A stretch of 64,000 bases of DNA, taken from positions 62,001-126,000 of the forward strand of contig CBDCIT010000014.1 of NCBI GenBank assembly GCA_965217615.1. Direction: 5' to 3'. This DNA is from CAVOAK01 sp965217615 (GTDB taxonomy: Bacteria > Pseudomonadota > Alphaproteobacteria > UBA8366 > CAVOAK01). Positions 19,373 to 28,194 of this stretch are shown one piece after another. The notes beneath the pieces were generated by a model, which had not been told where the DNA came from, did no database searches, and worked only from the letters and a program-made list of their open reading frames with translations. Each line of letters begins with the position of its first letter. The stretch's first letter is position 1. The position numbers and the translations under genes were made by a program.

Positions 19373-19436
19373 CCGCCCTCTGTAGCTGTCCGGCAGAGAG
19401 GGCGGCGAGCACCTTGGAAAAACTACACCGAGGTGC
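19373..19436. other. Two adjacent stem-loops after the IS1595 transposase
   Basis: Two hairpins with 9-bp stems lie back to back: CCGCCCTCT/AGAGGGCGG (19373-19381 and 19397-19405) and GCACCTTGG/CCGAGGTGC (19409-19417 and 19428-19436, one G-U pair). They begin 26 bases after the original transposase stop (19347) and precede the passenger genes, which read the other way. There is no U-run, so a Rho-independent terminator is uncertain; they could separate the convergent transcripts. Confidence 0.5.
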
Positions 19437-19464
19437 TATGCTGTGCAATCACAATCCGAATCTT

Positions 19465-19767
19465 CTAAAGATCAGGCATCCACGCCTCAGGGAGAACATC
19501 CCCAGGGCGACCAGCCGTTCCCTTCAGAGAGCGCTCGAATTGAGCATGAATTTTCTCGAGCCAAGCAGCGTACTGAGAGACTACTTCGCCGCCCGCTTCC
19601 TGACGAGCCCCCCGAATGGTTTGTGAGAGAGCATCGGGAAGCCGCTGCCCATAATCCTCTGGCTGCAGCTTCTTCTCCTGAAGAAGAATGGCGACTTGTC
19701 CTGCTAGTACACAGAATGTGTTAGCGGCCCGCTTAAGATCCCTGATATCGTTGGTTTCATTGCCCAT
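19465..19767 (-). CDS. Hypothetical passenger protein of the IS1595 element
   Basis: A 100-residue, mostly helical soluble protein that begins MGNETNDIRDLKRAANTFCV. I do not recognise a family. It lies inside the inverted repeats of the element and follows the secreted passenger gene in the same direction, so the two may be cotranscribed. An overlapping open frame on the plus strand (19443-19724) is less protein-like and was not chosen. The ribosome site is weak. Confidence 0.55.
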   Translation of the reverse strand: MGNETNDIRDLKRAANTFCVLAGQVAILLQEKKLQPEDYGQRLPDALSQTIRGARQEAGGEVVSQYAAWLEKIHAQFERSLKGTAGRPGDVLPEAWMPDL

Positions 19768-19800
19768 GATGAAGTCCCGGCTAATTGCCGCTCATTAAGT

Positions 19801-20313
19801 TCAAGATTCGTGCTTGGAGGCACAGGAGGCATCGTTCACGTCGAGGTAGATATCGATGAAACGTTCATAATGATCGGATAAGACGTCCATGACGAAGTGG
19901 GGACGTCCGCCGTGGATGCCATACACCACGTCCTCCCATACGATTGCGAACACATAACTTTCCCCTCCAAGATCGACAACGCGCCGAAACTTCATTAAGG
20001 CGAAATATCCTTCTCCGATAACAGTGGTTTCAATGATGAAGGCGTTATCGCCGAACGAACTGCGCGGAGCGAGTAATTCTGCCGCGCTGAAATGTGACTT
20101 GGCACGGTCGTTCATTTCATAAACATCCAAACCGATATTATCCCCATTCGGTATTGTTGCCAGGACGGTCATTGGTTGGCATTGGCTCTTGATAAGCCCA
20201 GCCCTGTTGTCCAACACAGGAAACTTTTCCGCGACGACAGGAGAAATATCAAACAGCGTAATCAGGAGCGCAATCGCTACTCCTGCCGCTAGACACCTGA
20301 CTGCGGACATCAT
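19801..20313 (-). CDS. Hypothetical secreted passenger protein
   Basis: A protein of about 170 residues with an N-terminal signal peptide (hydrophobic AAGVAIALLITLFDISPVVA) and a mature beta-rich region containing two cysteines. I do not recognise a family. The ATG at 20313 overlaps the stop of an upstream membrane-peptide frame (TGATG), which suggests translational coupling. The base composition is lower in GC than the flanking chromosome, consistent with passenger cargo acquired elsewhere. Confidence 0.6.
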   Translation of the reverse strand: MMSAVRCLAAGVAIALLITLFDISPVVAEKFPVLDNRAGLIKSQCQPMTVLATIPNGDNIGLDVYEMNDRAKSHFSAAELLAPRSSFGDNAFIIETTVIGEGYFALMKFRRVVDLGGESYVFAIVWEDVVYGIHGGRPHFVMDVLSDHYERFIDIYLDVNDASCASKHES

Positions 20314-20545
20314 CAATGATCTCTGATATCATATGCGGGACCACCGGTAGGACCATCCAGCATGTCGCTACAGGCGTAAAGTAGCCCGATGGGAACGCCG
20401 ATAACGAAGATTGAAACGTAGAACAGCATCAATCCATTAGCCAACCATCGCCATATTGGTGACTCATTTTTGTCGTGCTGGTTTGTTGGGGTGACCCACG
20501 CCCCATATCGGGCGGCAGTTTGCCCCGATGATGTCGCTCAGTCAT
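20313..20545 (-). pseudogene. Small membrane-protein gene, probably frameshifted
   Basis: The 3' two-thirds encode a one-helix membrane segment (LANGLMLFYVSIFVIGVPIG) ending PTGGPAYDIRDH, with a stop that overlaps the start of the secreted passenger gene. No ATG starts this frame upstream of the helix. In another frame an ATG at 20545 with a GGAGAAG ribosome site opens a short reading (MTERHHRGKLPPDMGRG). Joining the two frames would give a protein of about 77 residues, so one frameshift is likely. The coupling with the next gene argues that the frame was once translated. Confidence 0.4.
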
Positions 20546-20829
20546 TTCCGCTTCTCCCCATTAACGGTGCGCGCGCTTGAACAGGGTGCAGGCGTTGGAT
20601 ACCTTGCCTGCGGCCCTGTTGCGGCTCGGTGTGCGCTTCATCAAGGTGACACCGGGCCCCTCTGGCCAGGCCGAGGCTGGGCTCTACACCCGGTCTCGGC
20701 CACGTTAGGGGCATATTCGTCGATCATGAAGGAAGCCACCTGACGATTCAATTAGAAAATGGCGCACAATGTGTGCACAATAGTGCGCCTGCGGACAGTT
20801 CCGAGATGGTTTGATGGAGGACGGCAATC
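20546..20829. other. Passenger-region intergenic stretch with a palindromic site
   Basis: No convincing gene is seen in these 284 bases. At 20761-20789 there is an interrupted palindrome, GGCGCAC and GTGCGCC around a central TGTGCACA, in the upstream region of the plus-strand gene at 20830. It could be an operator, but nothing in the sequence identifies a regulator. Confidence 0.4.
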
Positions 20830-21018
20830 ATGGCCACAGATACGAAGGTACCGACCACGAGGCTTCCTGCAAAGGAGCCTGAGATTGTGAATCCGTTCTA
20901 TGCTGGCGCTACGCCGGGGATGGAGGCAAAGGCGCTCGCGCGGCCAGTGAAGAAAGCCAAACAGGAAGACGACGGCGACGAGTCCAGCGAACCAAGCCAC
21001 GCACAGTCAAGTATATAA
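20830..21018 (+). CDS. Small hypothetical passenger protein running into the right inverted repeat
   Basis: A 62-residue, charged, probably disordered protein starting MATDTKVPTTRLPAKEPEIV after a GGAGG ribosome site 10 bases upstream. The last codons and the TAA stop lie inside the right terminal repeat of the IS1595 element, so the gene is part of the element. No family is recognised. Confidence 0.5.
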   Translation: MATDTKVPTTRLPAKEPEIVNPFYAGATPGMEAKALARPVKKAKQEDDGDESSEPSHAQSSI

Positions 21019-21031
21019 TTCCCCTAAAAAG

Positions 21032-21387
21032 GCCAGTTGCGGCTAGCGGGTGTCGACTCTAGGTTGGCACCGAACAACATAAGCTGGATGGTCTTCGGGC
21101 CGTTCACCCATGCAACACGCAAATTCCCAACCGACGTTGGTCTACATGATCACGCGATCACGCGGCTTGGCTGGGGCAAACTTTGACTGAGAAATCGCCC
21201 GGCGCAGCAGGAAACTTTGAAAAACCGGCCGACAAGGCGCTGGACCAAGCCGTTGCAACTGAACCAGCATTGCGCGAGGTCATGGGTCATCTTGAAGCCG
21301 GCCGCGCAGAGCAGGCACGGGCGCTTTGCCGCGAAGTCATCGAGATCGACGACTGGCTCGCGTCGGGCGTTGGTAGGTAGCGCCGGA
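21032..21387. other. Chromosomal gap with a degraded TPR-like fragment
   Basis: To the right of the IS1595 element, a frame from TTG at 21183 to 21380 reads LREVMGHLEAGRAEQARALC, which resembles the first helix pair of a TPR protein and then stops. No ATG or good ribosome site precedes it. It may be the remnant of a second TPR-sulfotransferase like the one that ends at 21388 on the other strand. The rest of the gap shows nothing recognisable. Confidence 0.35.
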
Positions 21388-23241
21388 TTATCCGTGCCTG
21401 GCTTCAAGCGCACTGCGGAGCGGCCCAAGATGTTGTTCGTAGTGTCGCCATCGCGCCATCGAGTCGCCGTAGATTGGTCGCCGGACCTGTAAGTAGCTCG
21501 CTGTTTGTACAGTTCGGTCTGTTGCGTGGAATTCGAGACAGCGGTCGTCCCATTCCAGACCACACCGAGCGATCAACGCTCGGCTTGTTGCTTCCTGCTC
21601 GCGGACCAGCTCTTCGTAGTCGAGGTGGAAGATCGCGCCAGGGAAGACCGCGTCCCAGTGCCCCATCAGTTGCTTGTATTGGCGGAAGTAGTGGCCGAGG
21701 TCGCCAAGATCGTGGTTATGCGGCACAGCTTCGCCGAAATTCCGGAAATAATTGCTGATGCAGTTATCCAGTGGATCTCGCCGCATGTGAACAATCGTGG
21801 CGTTGGGCATCAACGCGCGGATGAGGCCGATGAAAAGGAAGTTCGTCGGTAGCTTGTCGACGATGTGCCGGACGCTCGAAGCCTTTTTTCGCAGTGCCGT
21901 CAGGTAGTCATCGGCAAGTGTGGAGGCGAGGGAATGGTCAAGGCGGTCAATCCCATCCGGCCAAGCGCCATCTTTGGCGAGCCGCTGGCTTGCCTGCGGA
22001 ATTTCCATAAGTTCGCCTGCCCCGTGGATCTCCGGGTGGCTGGCCAGGATCTGCTCGGCGAGCGTCGTTCCTGACCGCGGCATACCTAAGACGAAAATCG
22101 GCAGGTCGTCGGATACGCCGAGCCCGGTCCATTCGTTCGCCGGGCCTACTTGGAAGGCCTCCATGATTCGATCAACCAACTGCTCCTGCGCAGTCCGATC
22201 ATATGCGCGGCCAGATCGCCGCAGGGCCGCCAATTGGAGCTCGTTGGCGGCTTTGAACTCAGCGAATGCCCTATCGTAGTCCTTCAACCGGTCGAAACTT
22301 CGTCCGAGCATGTAGTGCATTCGCGCCTCGCGCTCTTCGGGCAATTGACGCGGCCGGATCGTGCTTGCGCGTCGATAACACGCCTCGGCCTCAGCGTCTT
22401 GCCCGATCGTCTCGAGCGCTTCTCCCAACCCGCAGATCGCCTCAACATGATCGGCCTCGGCCTCGATCACGGCGTGATAGGAGTCGATGGCGTCGTCGAT
22501 TTGGCCGACCTCGGCTTGCATGATCGCCTTGTTGAACAACGCTTCCACATACTTCGGGTTCGCTTCGACGGCACGTGTGTATGAGACGAGCGCCAAGTCG
22601 ACTTGACCGGTCCGGTGATGGACGTTTCCTAGGTTGTTATGAGCTTCCGACATGTCCGGTGCGGCTTTCAGCGCCTGCTGATAGCAATGCGCGGCGTCGT
22701 CCAACCGTCCTTCGTCCTGACGGAGCTTGCCGAGGTTGAGCCAGGCATCGGCGTAATGCGGCACCATCCTCAGCGCTTCGTCATAGTGATGCGCCGCCTC
22801 AGCAAATCTACCCAGCCCAGCGAGTGTCAATCCGAAATTGTTGTGGATGTGCGGTTGATCGGGGGAAATAGAAAGCGCGCGCGCGAACAGTGCCCCCGCA
22901 TCTTCGAGCCTGCCTTGGGTGAGCCTGATGATGCCAAGTCCACCGTGGCCCATGGAATTCTTCGGCGACGCCTTAATTGCCTGACGCAGGTATTTTTCAG
23001 CACTTTCCAGTTTGCCGCGCTGATGCGCGATAATGCCGCGCAGATACAGCGATTCCACCTGCTTCGGGAACTTCGAAAGAATGCGGCGAGATAAATCGTC
23101 GGCGGTATTTAGATCGCCGCGCTCGTGAGCGTCCATGGCGCGCGCCAAGATATCGGCAGGCGCGAGAATACCGACGCCGGGGACGTGAATAGCCTGCGGA
23201 GCGGACATCTGGGTGCGGGATTCGGTTTGTTGGGCTGCCAT
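21388..23241 (-). CDS. TPR-repeat sulfotransferase
   Basis: From the ATG at 23241 the product is 617 residues: about eight tetratricopeptide repeats in the first half (for example AHNNLGNVHHRTGQVDLALV) and a sulfotransferase domain in the second. The 5'-phosphosulfate loop is PRSGTT (near residue 390) and the 3'-phosphate-binding segment is HMRRDPLDNCISNYF. Proteins of this kind transfer sulfate from PAPS; the acceptor is unknown. The frame is open to 23331, but the extra residues are arginine-rich and unlike the family. The gene is intact although it lies between two insertion sequences. Confidence 0.87.
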   Translation of the reverse strand: MAAQQTESRTQMSAPQAIHVPGVGILAPADILARAMDAHERGDLNTADDLSRRILSKFPKQVESLYLRGIIAHQRGKLESAEKYLRQAIKASPKNSMGHGGLGIIRLTQGRLEDAGALFARALSISPDQPHIHNNFGLTLAGLGRFAEAAHHYDEALRMVPHYADAWLNLGKLRQDEGRLDDAAHCYQQALKAAPDMSEAHNNLGNVHHRTGQVDLALVSYTRAVEANPKYVEALFNKAIMQAEVGQIDDAIDSYHAVIEAEADHVEAICGLGEALETIGQDAEAEACYRRASTIRPRQLPEEREARMHYMLGRSFDRLKDYDRAFAEFKAANELQLAALRRSGRAYDRTAQEQLVDRIMEAFQVGPANEWTGLGVSDDLPIFVLGMPRSGTTLAEQILASHPEIHGAGELMEIPQASQRLAKDGAWPDGIDRLDHSLASTLADDYLTALRKKASSVRHIVDKLPTNFLFIGLIRALMPNATIVHMRRDPLDNCISNYFRNFGEAVPHNHDLGDLGHYFRQYKQLMGHWDAVFPGAIFHLDYEELVREQEATSRALIARCGLEWDDRCLEFHATDRTVQTASYLQVRRPIYGDSMARWRHYEQHLGPLRSALEARHG

Positions 23242-23653
23242 TATGCCTAAACGATACCAGCGCCGCCACCGCCGCCTCGCGGTGCCTCCCGTCGCCACGG
23301 ATTGCAAACATCCGGTGCAGGTTCGCTGCAATCCATGTTACAGACTCGGCTGTGTTAGGCGGCTGTACGGCTCATGCGCTACGACCGGAACAATCCAAGC
23401 CCAAGATATCGCGAGCTTCTGAGTTACTACTCGGAAATGCACCAGTTTGGCGATCGGGCGAACGCGATTCCCGCCGAGGAGATGTTCGATGGAAGAAGTC
23501 TGAAGTTACACATCGATCCCATCAAAGGTCTGATCGAGCAATACAAAGTTTCTTCGTTGCTCGACTATGGGAGCGGAAAAGCGCTCGCCTACGAAAATGT
23601 CGAACTAAGGTTGCCTGATGGTAGGAATTTCAGGGGTGTGCGAGAGTATTGGG

Positions 23654-25296
23654 CCGACATTTCCCAGCTAACCTTCAAATCCATGGCAATCGTATCTACA
23701 TTGCACCGCCACGGGAACTCCATTCCCTTCCCAGCCCTCCGATGACCCGACTTTGGCGGGCTGACCACGTTCGGAAGGCCATTTGGCAAAGATTTCCACC
23801 ATCCAGACACACCTCTCCTGTCTTTTCCACCTTGCCGTCAATTTCCTCGGCCTACGCCGGAACGGGGCTTCGGCGTAGATCATCAATCAAGGCCAAGATT
23901 TTCTGGAACAAGATTTTCGACACGGCGACCTCGGCCAGTTGGAACGTGACATAACGGCCATGGCGGACAACTTTGGCCCCGATCTTCACCAGCTTTTCCC
24001 GTAGCGTGGTCAGCGACCAGTGTTCCACCTCCTTCGGCAATGCAAGCGCCCGCATGAAGTTGCCCAGATTGTAAGCCAGGGCGTGAAACTGGAGCCGAAC
24101 CTCGTTGTTGCGGAACTTGCTGCATGACAGACGGGTCCACTTGATGGCGTATTTGCCTTCCTTGATGTACTGCTCCGCTGTCCCACGGTGATTATAAAAC
24201 GCCACCACCCGTTCGGCGGGCCGCGACAGGTTGGTGACAATAAAGCCGACGCGGGGGCACAACTCGCCGGGGTGCCATTCCACCTTGGCCACCACGCGCC
24301 GCTTCCTGTCCCAACTTCCAGCCTGATACCTGAAGCTGGCGTAATAGCGCCGCACATGGTTCGGCGGACGACCGACGGGGCGGGTCAGCAGGTGGGCAAT
24401 GCTTTCCTGAAGAATTTGGTTCTTCGGCAACCGGATCGCGTAGAGAAAACCCTCACTTTCCAGGAACTCGTAGATGTCCGGTGCGGCAAAGGCGGCGTCC
24501 CCTCGGAAGTAGCGGCGCAGGTTCCGTTCCCGATAACGCTCAACGACCGGTTCCAGAACCTCACGCCAACCGTCGGCACTGTGGACATTGCCGGGGCGAA
24601 GGGAACACCGCTCCAGATCGCCGAACTGGTTGAACAGGAATAGTGGATGGTAGCAGGTGCAGCCGAAGTGACCATTGTACGCCGTTCCCTCTTGTTCGCC
24701 ATGGGTCGGGCTGACGCTTGAGTCCATGTCGAGGATGATCATCTTCGGTGGGCGGCGGTCATGAACCTTGTCGATCCACGCCCCGTTCATCCCAGCCAGG
24801 ACTTCGATGTTCGCATCGGTCGCCAGAAGCTCCGTCTCGAACCGCCCCATCTGGCTGGTGGACGCAGCCTGTCTTTCGACGGCCTTGCCACCAACAATCC
24901 ACCGCATGGCAGGATCACGTCCGAGACGGTCGGCGTCGTTTACGTCCTCATAACCACCAAGGCGACCAAACACCGACTGACGGAACTGCCCCGTCATGCC
25001 GTGCCATCCGTTCTTGCCGGTACGGCTGTCCTGGAAAATAGTCCCGGCAACCTCGGTCAGGCCAAGGGCATCATCAAGCTCCCGATAGGCCAGCAACCCG
25101 CCGTCAGAGGTGATCTTGGACCCGTGAAATTCCAGCTTCAGGCGGCGGTCGAAATCGACCCGAAGTCCGTCCCGTTTCGATTCACCCATCGGATGTGCCA
25201 TTTATTGTGCCCCCCTATCGCCATTATCCATTTGATTATTATACTTGAATCGGCGTTGAGACCGTCAGAAATCATCGTCTATCTGGGAAATGCGGG
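23654..25296. mobile_element. IS1380-family insertion sequence (1,643 bp)
   Basis: The ends CCGACATTTCCCAGCTA (23654) and, reverse-complemented, CCCGCATTTCCCAGATA (25296) form an imperfect 17-bp inverted repeat. The element is flanked by the 5-bp direct repeat TTGGG at 23649-23653 and 25297-25301. It contains one intact transposase gene. Target length and transposase type agree with IS1380. Confidence 0.93.
23852..25201 (-). CDS. IS1380-family transposase
   Basis: A 449-residue DDE transposase. The first catalytic aspartate lies in MIILDMDSSVSPTHGEQEGT, the second in RYFRGDAAFAAPDIYEFL, and the glutamate in NHRGTAEQYIKEGK, the YREK-like segment of the IS4/IS1380 class. The frame is undamaged, so the element may still be mobile. 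It occupies most of the IS and is transcribed opposite to the methyltransferase gene it interrupts. Confidence 0.93.
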   Translation of the reverse strand: MAHPMGESKRDGLRVDFDRRLKLEFHGSKITSDGGLLAYRELDDALGLTEVAGTIFQDSRTGKNGWHGMTGQFRQSVFGRLGGYEDVNDADRLGRDPAMRWIVGGKAVERQAASTSQMGRFETELLATDANIEVLAGMNGAWIDKVHDRRPPKMIILDMDSSVSPTHGEQEGTAYNGHFGCTCYHPLFLFNQFGDLERCSLRPGNVHSADGWREVLEPVVERYRERNLRRYFRGDAAFAAPDIYEFLESEGFLYAIRLPKNQILQESIAHLLTRPVGRPPNHVRRYYASFRYQAGSWDRKRRVVAKVEWHPGELCPRVGFIVTNLSRPAERVVAFYNHRGTAEQYIKEGKYAIKWTRLSCSKFRNNEVRLQFHALAYNLGNFMRALALPKEVEHWSLTTLREKLVKIGAKVVRHGRYVTFQLAEVAVSKILFQKILALIDDLRRSPVPA

Positions 25297-25740
25297 TTGG
25301 GGTGTCGATGAAATTTGCTTATTTGATCCCGGTCTCGAGGAGCACAGTAAACTCCCCACCAAGTCGTTCGACTGTGTAATTTCCACCGATGTCTTGGAAC
25401 ATTGCCCGGAAGAGGACTTGTAATGGATCGTCAACGAGATATTCGGGTTTGGCCGTAAGTTTGTGCTCTGCACGGTTGCGCTGTATGCGGCGGGAAAGAC
25501 ACTACCGAACGGACAGAATGTTCACGTTACGCTGAAGAGCATCGGTTGGTGGGTAGATCTCTTCGAAAAAATCGCGCAGTTGAACGGCGGGCGGAAGTTC
25601 TATCTGATTGGCATGCGGTCGCCTAAAGATATGTCGATCTATCAAGGGTAAGACGCAGACGGTGCCACCGTTGATTGGGATTGGCCGGAATTGGCGCGAT
25701 TCTATCGGTTTCCACCAGAAAGTCGGCGACGAGATCGGTC

Positions 25741-26469
25741 GTGAGCGAGAATTCACCTGTTGATAACCCGCCGGACGGAGAAATTGGAGACAACCTCCGA
25801 TCCGTGAAGGCGAGGATCGCCACCGCCGCGCGTACTAGACACCGCGAGGCCGGTGACGTCACGCTGGTTGCCGTCAGCAAGGGGCACGGGACCGCCCGCC
25901 CGCGAGCTGCGATCGCTGCCGGCCATCGAGTGTTTGGCGAAAATCGCGTGCAAGAGGCCGCGGCAAAGTTTCGCGAGTTGCGTGATGAGTGCATTGATAT
26001 TGAACTGCACCTAGTTGGCCCGCTGCAAACCAACAAGGTACGTCAGGCCGTTACCGCATTCGATGTGATCCAATCGCTCGACCGGCCGAAGCTCGCGGCG
26101 GCGTTGGCGCGCGAGATCGATCGGCAGGGGCGACAGCCGATCTGTTTCATCGAAGTCAATACGGGCGACGAACCTCAGAAGTCGGGCGTTTTACTTGATA
26201 GCGCCGACCATTTTATCGAGAGTTGCCTTACCGAATACGCGCTGCCGATTACTGGCCTCATGTGCATACCGCCAGCTGCGGAGGAACCATCGCTTCATTT
26301 CGCGCTGTTAAGCCAAATTGCCGCGCGCCACGGTCTGGGCGCGCTGTCGATGGGAATGAGCGCCGATTTTGAGATAGCCGTGGCATTCGGCGCGACCCAT
26401 GTACGCGTCGGAACCGCAATATTCGGTCAACGCCCTAATCTTCGCTCCCCGGCGCCAACGGTGGCATGA
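25741..26469 (+). CDS. YggS/PLPBP family pyridoxal-phosphate homeostasis protein
   Basis: A 242-residue PLP-binding protein of the alanine racemase N-terminal fold. The PLP lysine is Lys47 in TLVAVSKGHG; the GENRVQEAAAKF, HLVGPLQTNK and GMSADFEIAVAFGATHVRVG segments are characteristic. The family buffers free pyridoxal phosphate and affects amino-acid balance without known catalysis. GTG at 25741 is the preferred start; a TTG at 25675 would add 22 unconserved residues. It is convergent with, and overlaps by 35 bases, the L,D-transpeptidase gene. Confidence 0.9.
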   Translation: MSENSPVDNPPDGEIGDNLRSVKARIATAARTRHREAGDVTLVAVSKGHGTARPRAAIAAGHRVFGENRVQEAAAKFRELRDECIDIELHLVGPLQTNKVRQAVTAFDVIQSLDRPKLAAALAREIDRQGRQPICFIEVNTGDEPQKSGVLLDSADHFIESCLTEYALPITGLMCIPPAAEEPSLHFALLSQIAARHGLGALSMGMSADFEIAVAFGATHVRVGTAIFGQRPNLRSPAPTVA

Positions 26470-26956
26470 CGCAAAGCCGATCGCCCGGCGCGCATTCGGC
26501 GAGAAGCTCGTACAAAGCATCGCACGCCAACGCGATGCAGCCCTTGGTCGGTGCAAAAATAGGCTGTGCCACATGTAAGAAAATCGCGCTGCCTGCACCG
26601 CGGATCGGCGGCTGATCATTGAAGCCTAAGACGACAATGAGGTCATATAGCGAATCGTCGCGCCAGAGCCGCTCATGGCTGTTCGCATAAGGCAACCTAA
26701 CTGGCTGGTTGTAGTTAGGATCGTGTGGATCGTCGCACCACGCATCGCTCTCGTCGATGGCGCCTACGGGCATGGCCGTTTGCGGGATTGCGAGTCGGTC
26801 TGAACGATAAAGAACACGTCGAAGCGCGAAACAGCCTGATGGGGTCGCGCCATCGCCTTCGCGTTTGCTCGAACCAACACCGGCATGCCCCAGGGCACAT
26901 CGACGCGTCTGATCACGCCACACAAGCAATCCGTTCGGCGTTACGCGGATGTCCAC
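26435..26956 (-). CDS. L,D-transpeptidase (YkuD domain)
   Basis: A 173-residue protein made almost wholly of a YkuD domain. The catalytic signature is HVAQPIFAPTKGCIAL with His128 and Cys140. Such enzymes cross-link peptidoglycan or attach proteins to it. No signal peptide is visible, so export would need another route or an upstream start that I do not see; the short cytosolic-looking form is common in alphaproteobacteria. The 3' end overlaps the YggS gene on the other strand. Confidence 0.88.
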   Translation of the reverse strand: MDIRVTPNGLLVWRDQTRRCALGHAGVGSSKREGDGATPSGCFALRRVLYRSDRLAIPQTAMPVGAIDESDAWCDDPHDPNYNQPVRLPYANSHERLWRDDSLYDLIVVLGFNDQPPIRGAGSAIFLHVAQPIFAPTKGCIALACDALYELLAECAPGDRLCVMPPLAPGSED

Positions 26957-26996
26957 GGGCGCCTTATAGCAAACGACCCTCGCATAATCTAATGCG

Positions 26997-28108
26997 CTAG
27001 AAAATTGATGTGGTGGCCTGTGGCTCTTTCTTCAGGGCCTCGTACTTGTCGAGTGCCTCCATCATCGCATGCGGCACTAGGAAACTAGGCACTGGCTGGC
27101 CGAGAGAGACCAAGGGCTTCGTTGTTGCGGATGTGACAGTCCTTTGTCCGCCGGATACCGAATCTTCAGCAGGAGGCGTCGGATCGGAAGGTGCGCCGTT
27201 TGGCGGCGACGCCGTTCGCGCGGACAAGGAGACGGCCTGCGTGGCTTCGAACTCAAGCTTCTGCGCTTGGTAAAAGTTCGCTGGTGAGACTGAGGCGACG
27301 CCATGTTCGGGCGGCGCGACGCGCTTGCTTACAATCGCGCCGAAGCCGGGAACGCGTCCAACCGAAGGGACAGCTGCACGGGCCTGTAGGAGCGCGGTGA
27401 TTGGACCATCCGGCCGTCCAGGAATGCCTGCGTGGGCCATTGCGAGCAACGACGACGGCGCGTTCGGCGATATGCCTGACTGTTCCAAAGGAATCGATTT
27501 CTTGGCCGCGGCAATCGTCCGCGGCAGTGGCTCCGTTGTGCTGCCGATCGCCTGAGTTGACCGAGCTAGATGCGGGGCCAGGTATGGTGCCGGCTCGGAG
27601 ACGTCAATCGGCCTGGCAAGAGGCTGATTGGGAGCCCGACACCGCGTGAATCGGTCGCGGCCTGTTGGATTTCATTGCTCGAAGCCGTGTCCGCGGCGAG
27701 AACGGCATCTTTTCCATTGTTGCTCCCGCCGAAGAAGGCTGCAAAGACGTTTCCGCCGATGTCTTGGCCGGAGAACGCCTGCACAGCAGTGTTAGCAACC
27801 GCGACCGCGAGGCCGATTGGACCGCCGAACAGCGTTCCCCATGCTATCCGCGCGGCCGGGGATAGCTCGTCGCCCGTTATTGCCCGGTAAATCGTCGATA
27901 CGACTGGAATATGCTGTAGCGGGTTGATCAGGTCGAGCACATCGCCGAATGTGAGACCATCGGCGCCGAACGGCTGGAATTCAATACCATCCCCAGTTGG
28001 ATTGTTGGCTGAAGAAGCGGCAGTTTTAGCCAGGTTGGCGCGGAAGCGCTTTGCTTCCGCGTCGGCCACATTGATACTTCCTTCGTCATTTCCAGTTTCG
28101 ACGTTCAT
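26997..28108 (-). pseudogene. Unknown protein gene with one frameshift
   Basis: An ATG at 28108 with a GGAGGAATAT ribosome site starts MNVETGNDEGSINVADAEAK. The N-terminal part includes DVLDLINPLQHIPVVSTIYR and a glycine-rich, membrane-compatible segment (TLFGGPIGLAVAVANTAVQA). That frame ends at 27566, but another frame carries on without stops through ARPIDVSEPAPYLAPHLARS to a proline-rich region and the C-terminus MMEALDKYEALKKEP at 26997. The full span is 1,112 bases, one short of a multiple of three, so one base deleted near 27650 explains the break; the intact protein would be about 370 residues. I recognise no characterised family. The IS66-like element sits 86 bases upstream and may separate it from its promoter. 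Confidence 0.7.
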
Positions 28109-28194
28109 ATATTCCTCCGCGCCTTGGCGGACTCGCTGCAAGCGGGGTGCCAATCTATTTTTCTCTTAATATCAATAGTTTAACTACATATTTG

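Larger units (their letters stand above)
16949..21023. mobile_element. IS1595-family element with passenger genes (4,075 bp)
   Basis: Perfect 23-bp terminal inverted repeats lie at 16949-16971 (starting GGGAATTATATACTTGACTG) and 21001-21023. They are flanked by an exact 8-bp target duplication CTAAAAAG at 16941-16948 and 21024-21031, the length expected for IS1595. A transposase gene follows the left end. The right 1.6 kb holds small genes unrelated to transposition, so this is a passenger-carrying type of IS1595 element. A second element (17957-19304) is nested in the transposase gene; without it and one target copy the element would be about 2.7 kb. Confidence 0.93.
23374..25651 (+). pseudogene. 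Class I SAM methyltransferase split by IS1380 and a stop codon
   Basis: The 5' part (23374-23653) encodes MRYDRNNPSPRYRELLSYYS and motif I, LLDYGSGKALAYENV. The 3' part (25302-25651) encodes VDEICLFDPGLEEHSKLPTK, FDCVISTDVLEHCP and the C-terminus. Removing the IS1380 element and one TTGGG copy joins the halves exactly in frame (EYW-GVD). A further in-frame TAA at 25421-25423 replaces the expected codon between EEDL and WIV, probably AAA to TAA. The gene is therefore broken twice. The family resembles SAM methyltransferases found in bacterial glycan or lipid clusters; its substrate is unknown. Confidence 0.9.

Noticed and set aside
19443..19724. 93-codon plus-strand frame in the IS1595 cargo
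   Set aside because: It overlaps the better minus-strand candidate, has low-complexity Glu/Ser/Pro content and no ribosome site.
20528..20743. 71-codon plus-strand frame in the IS1595 cargo
   Set aside because: No ribosome site, composition unlike a protein, and it overlaps the start of the coupled minus-strand genes.
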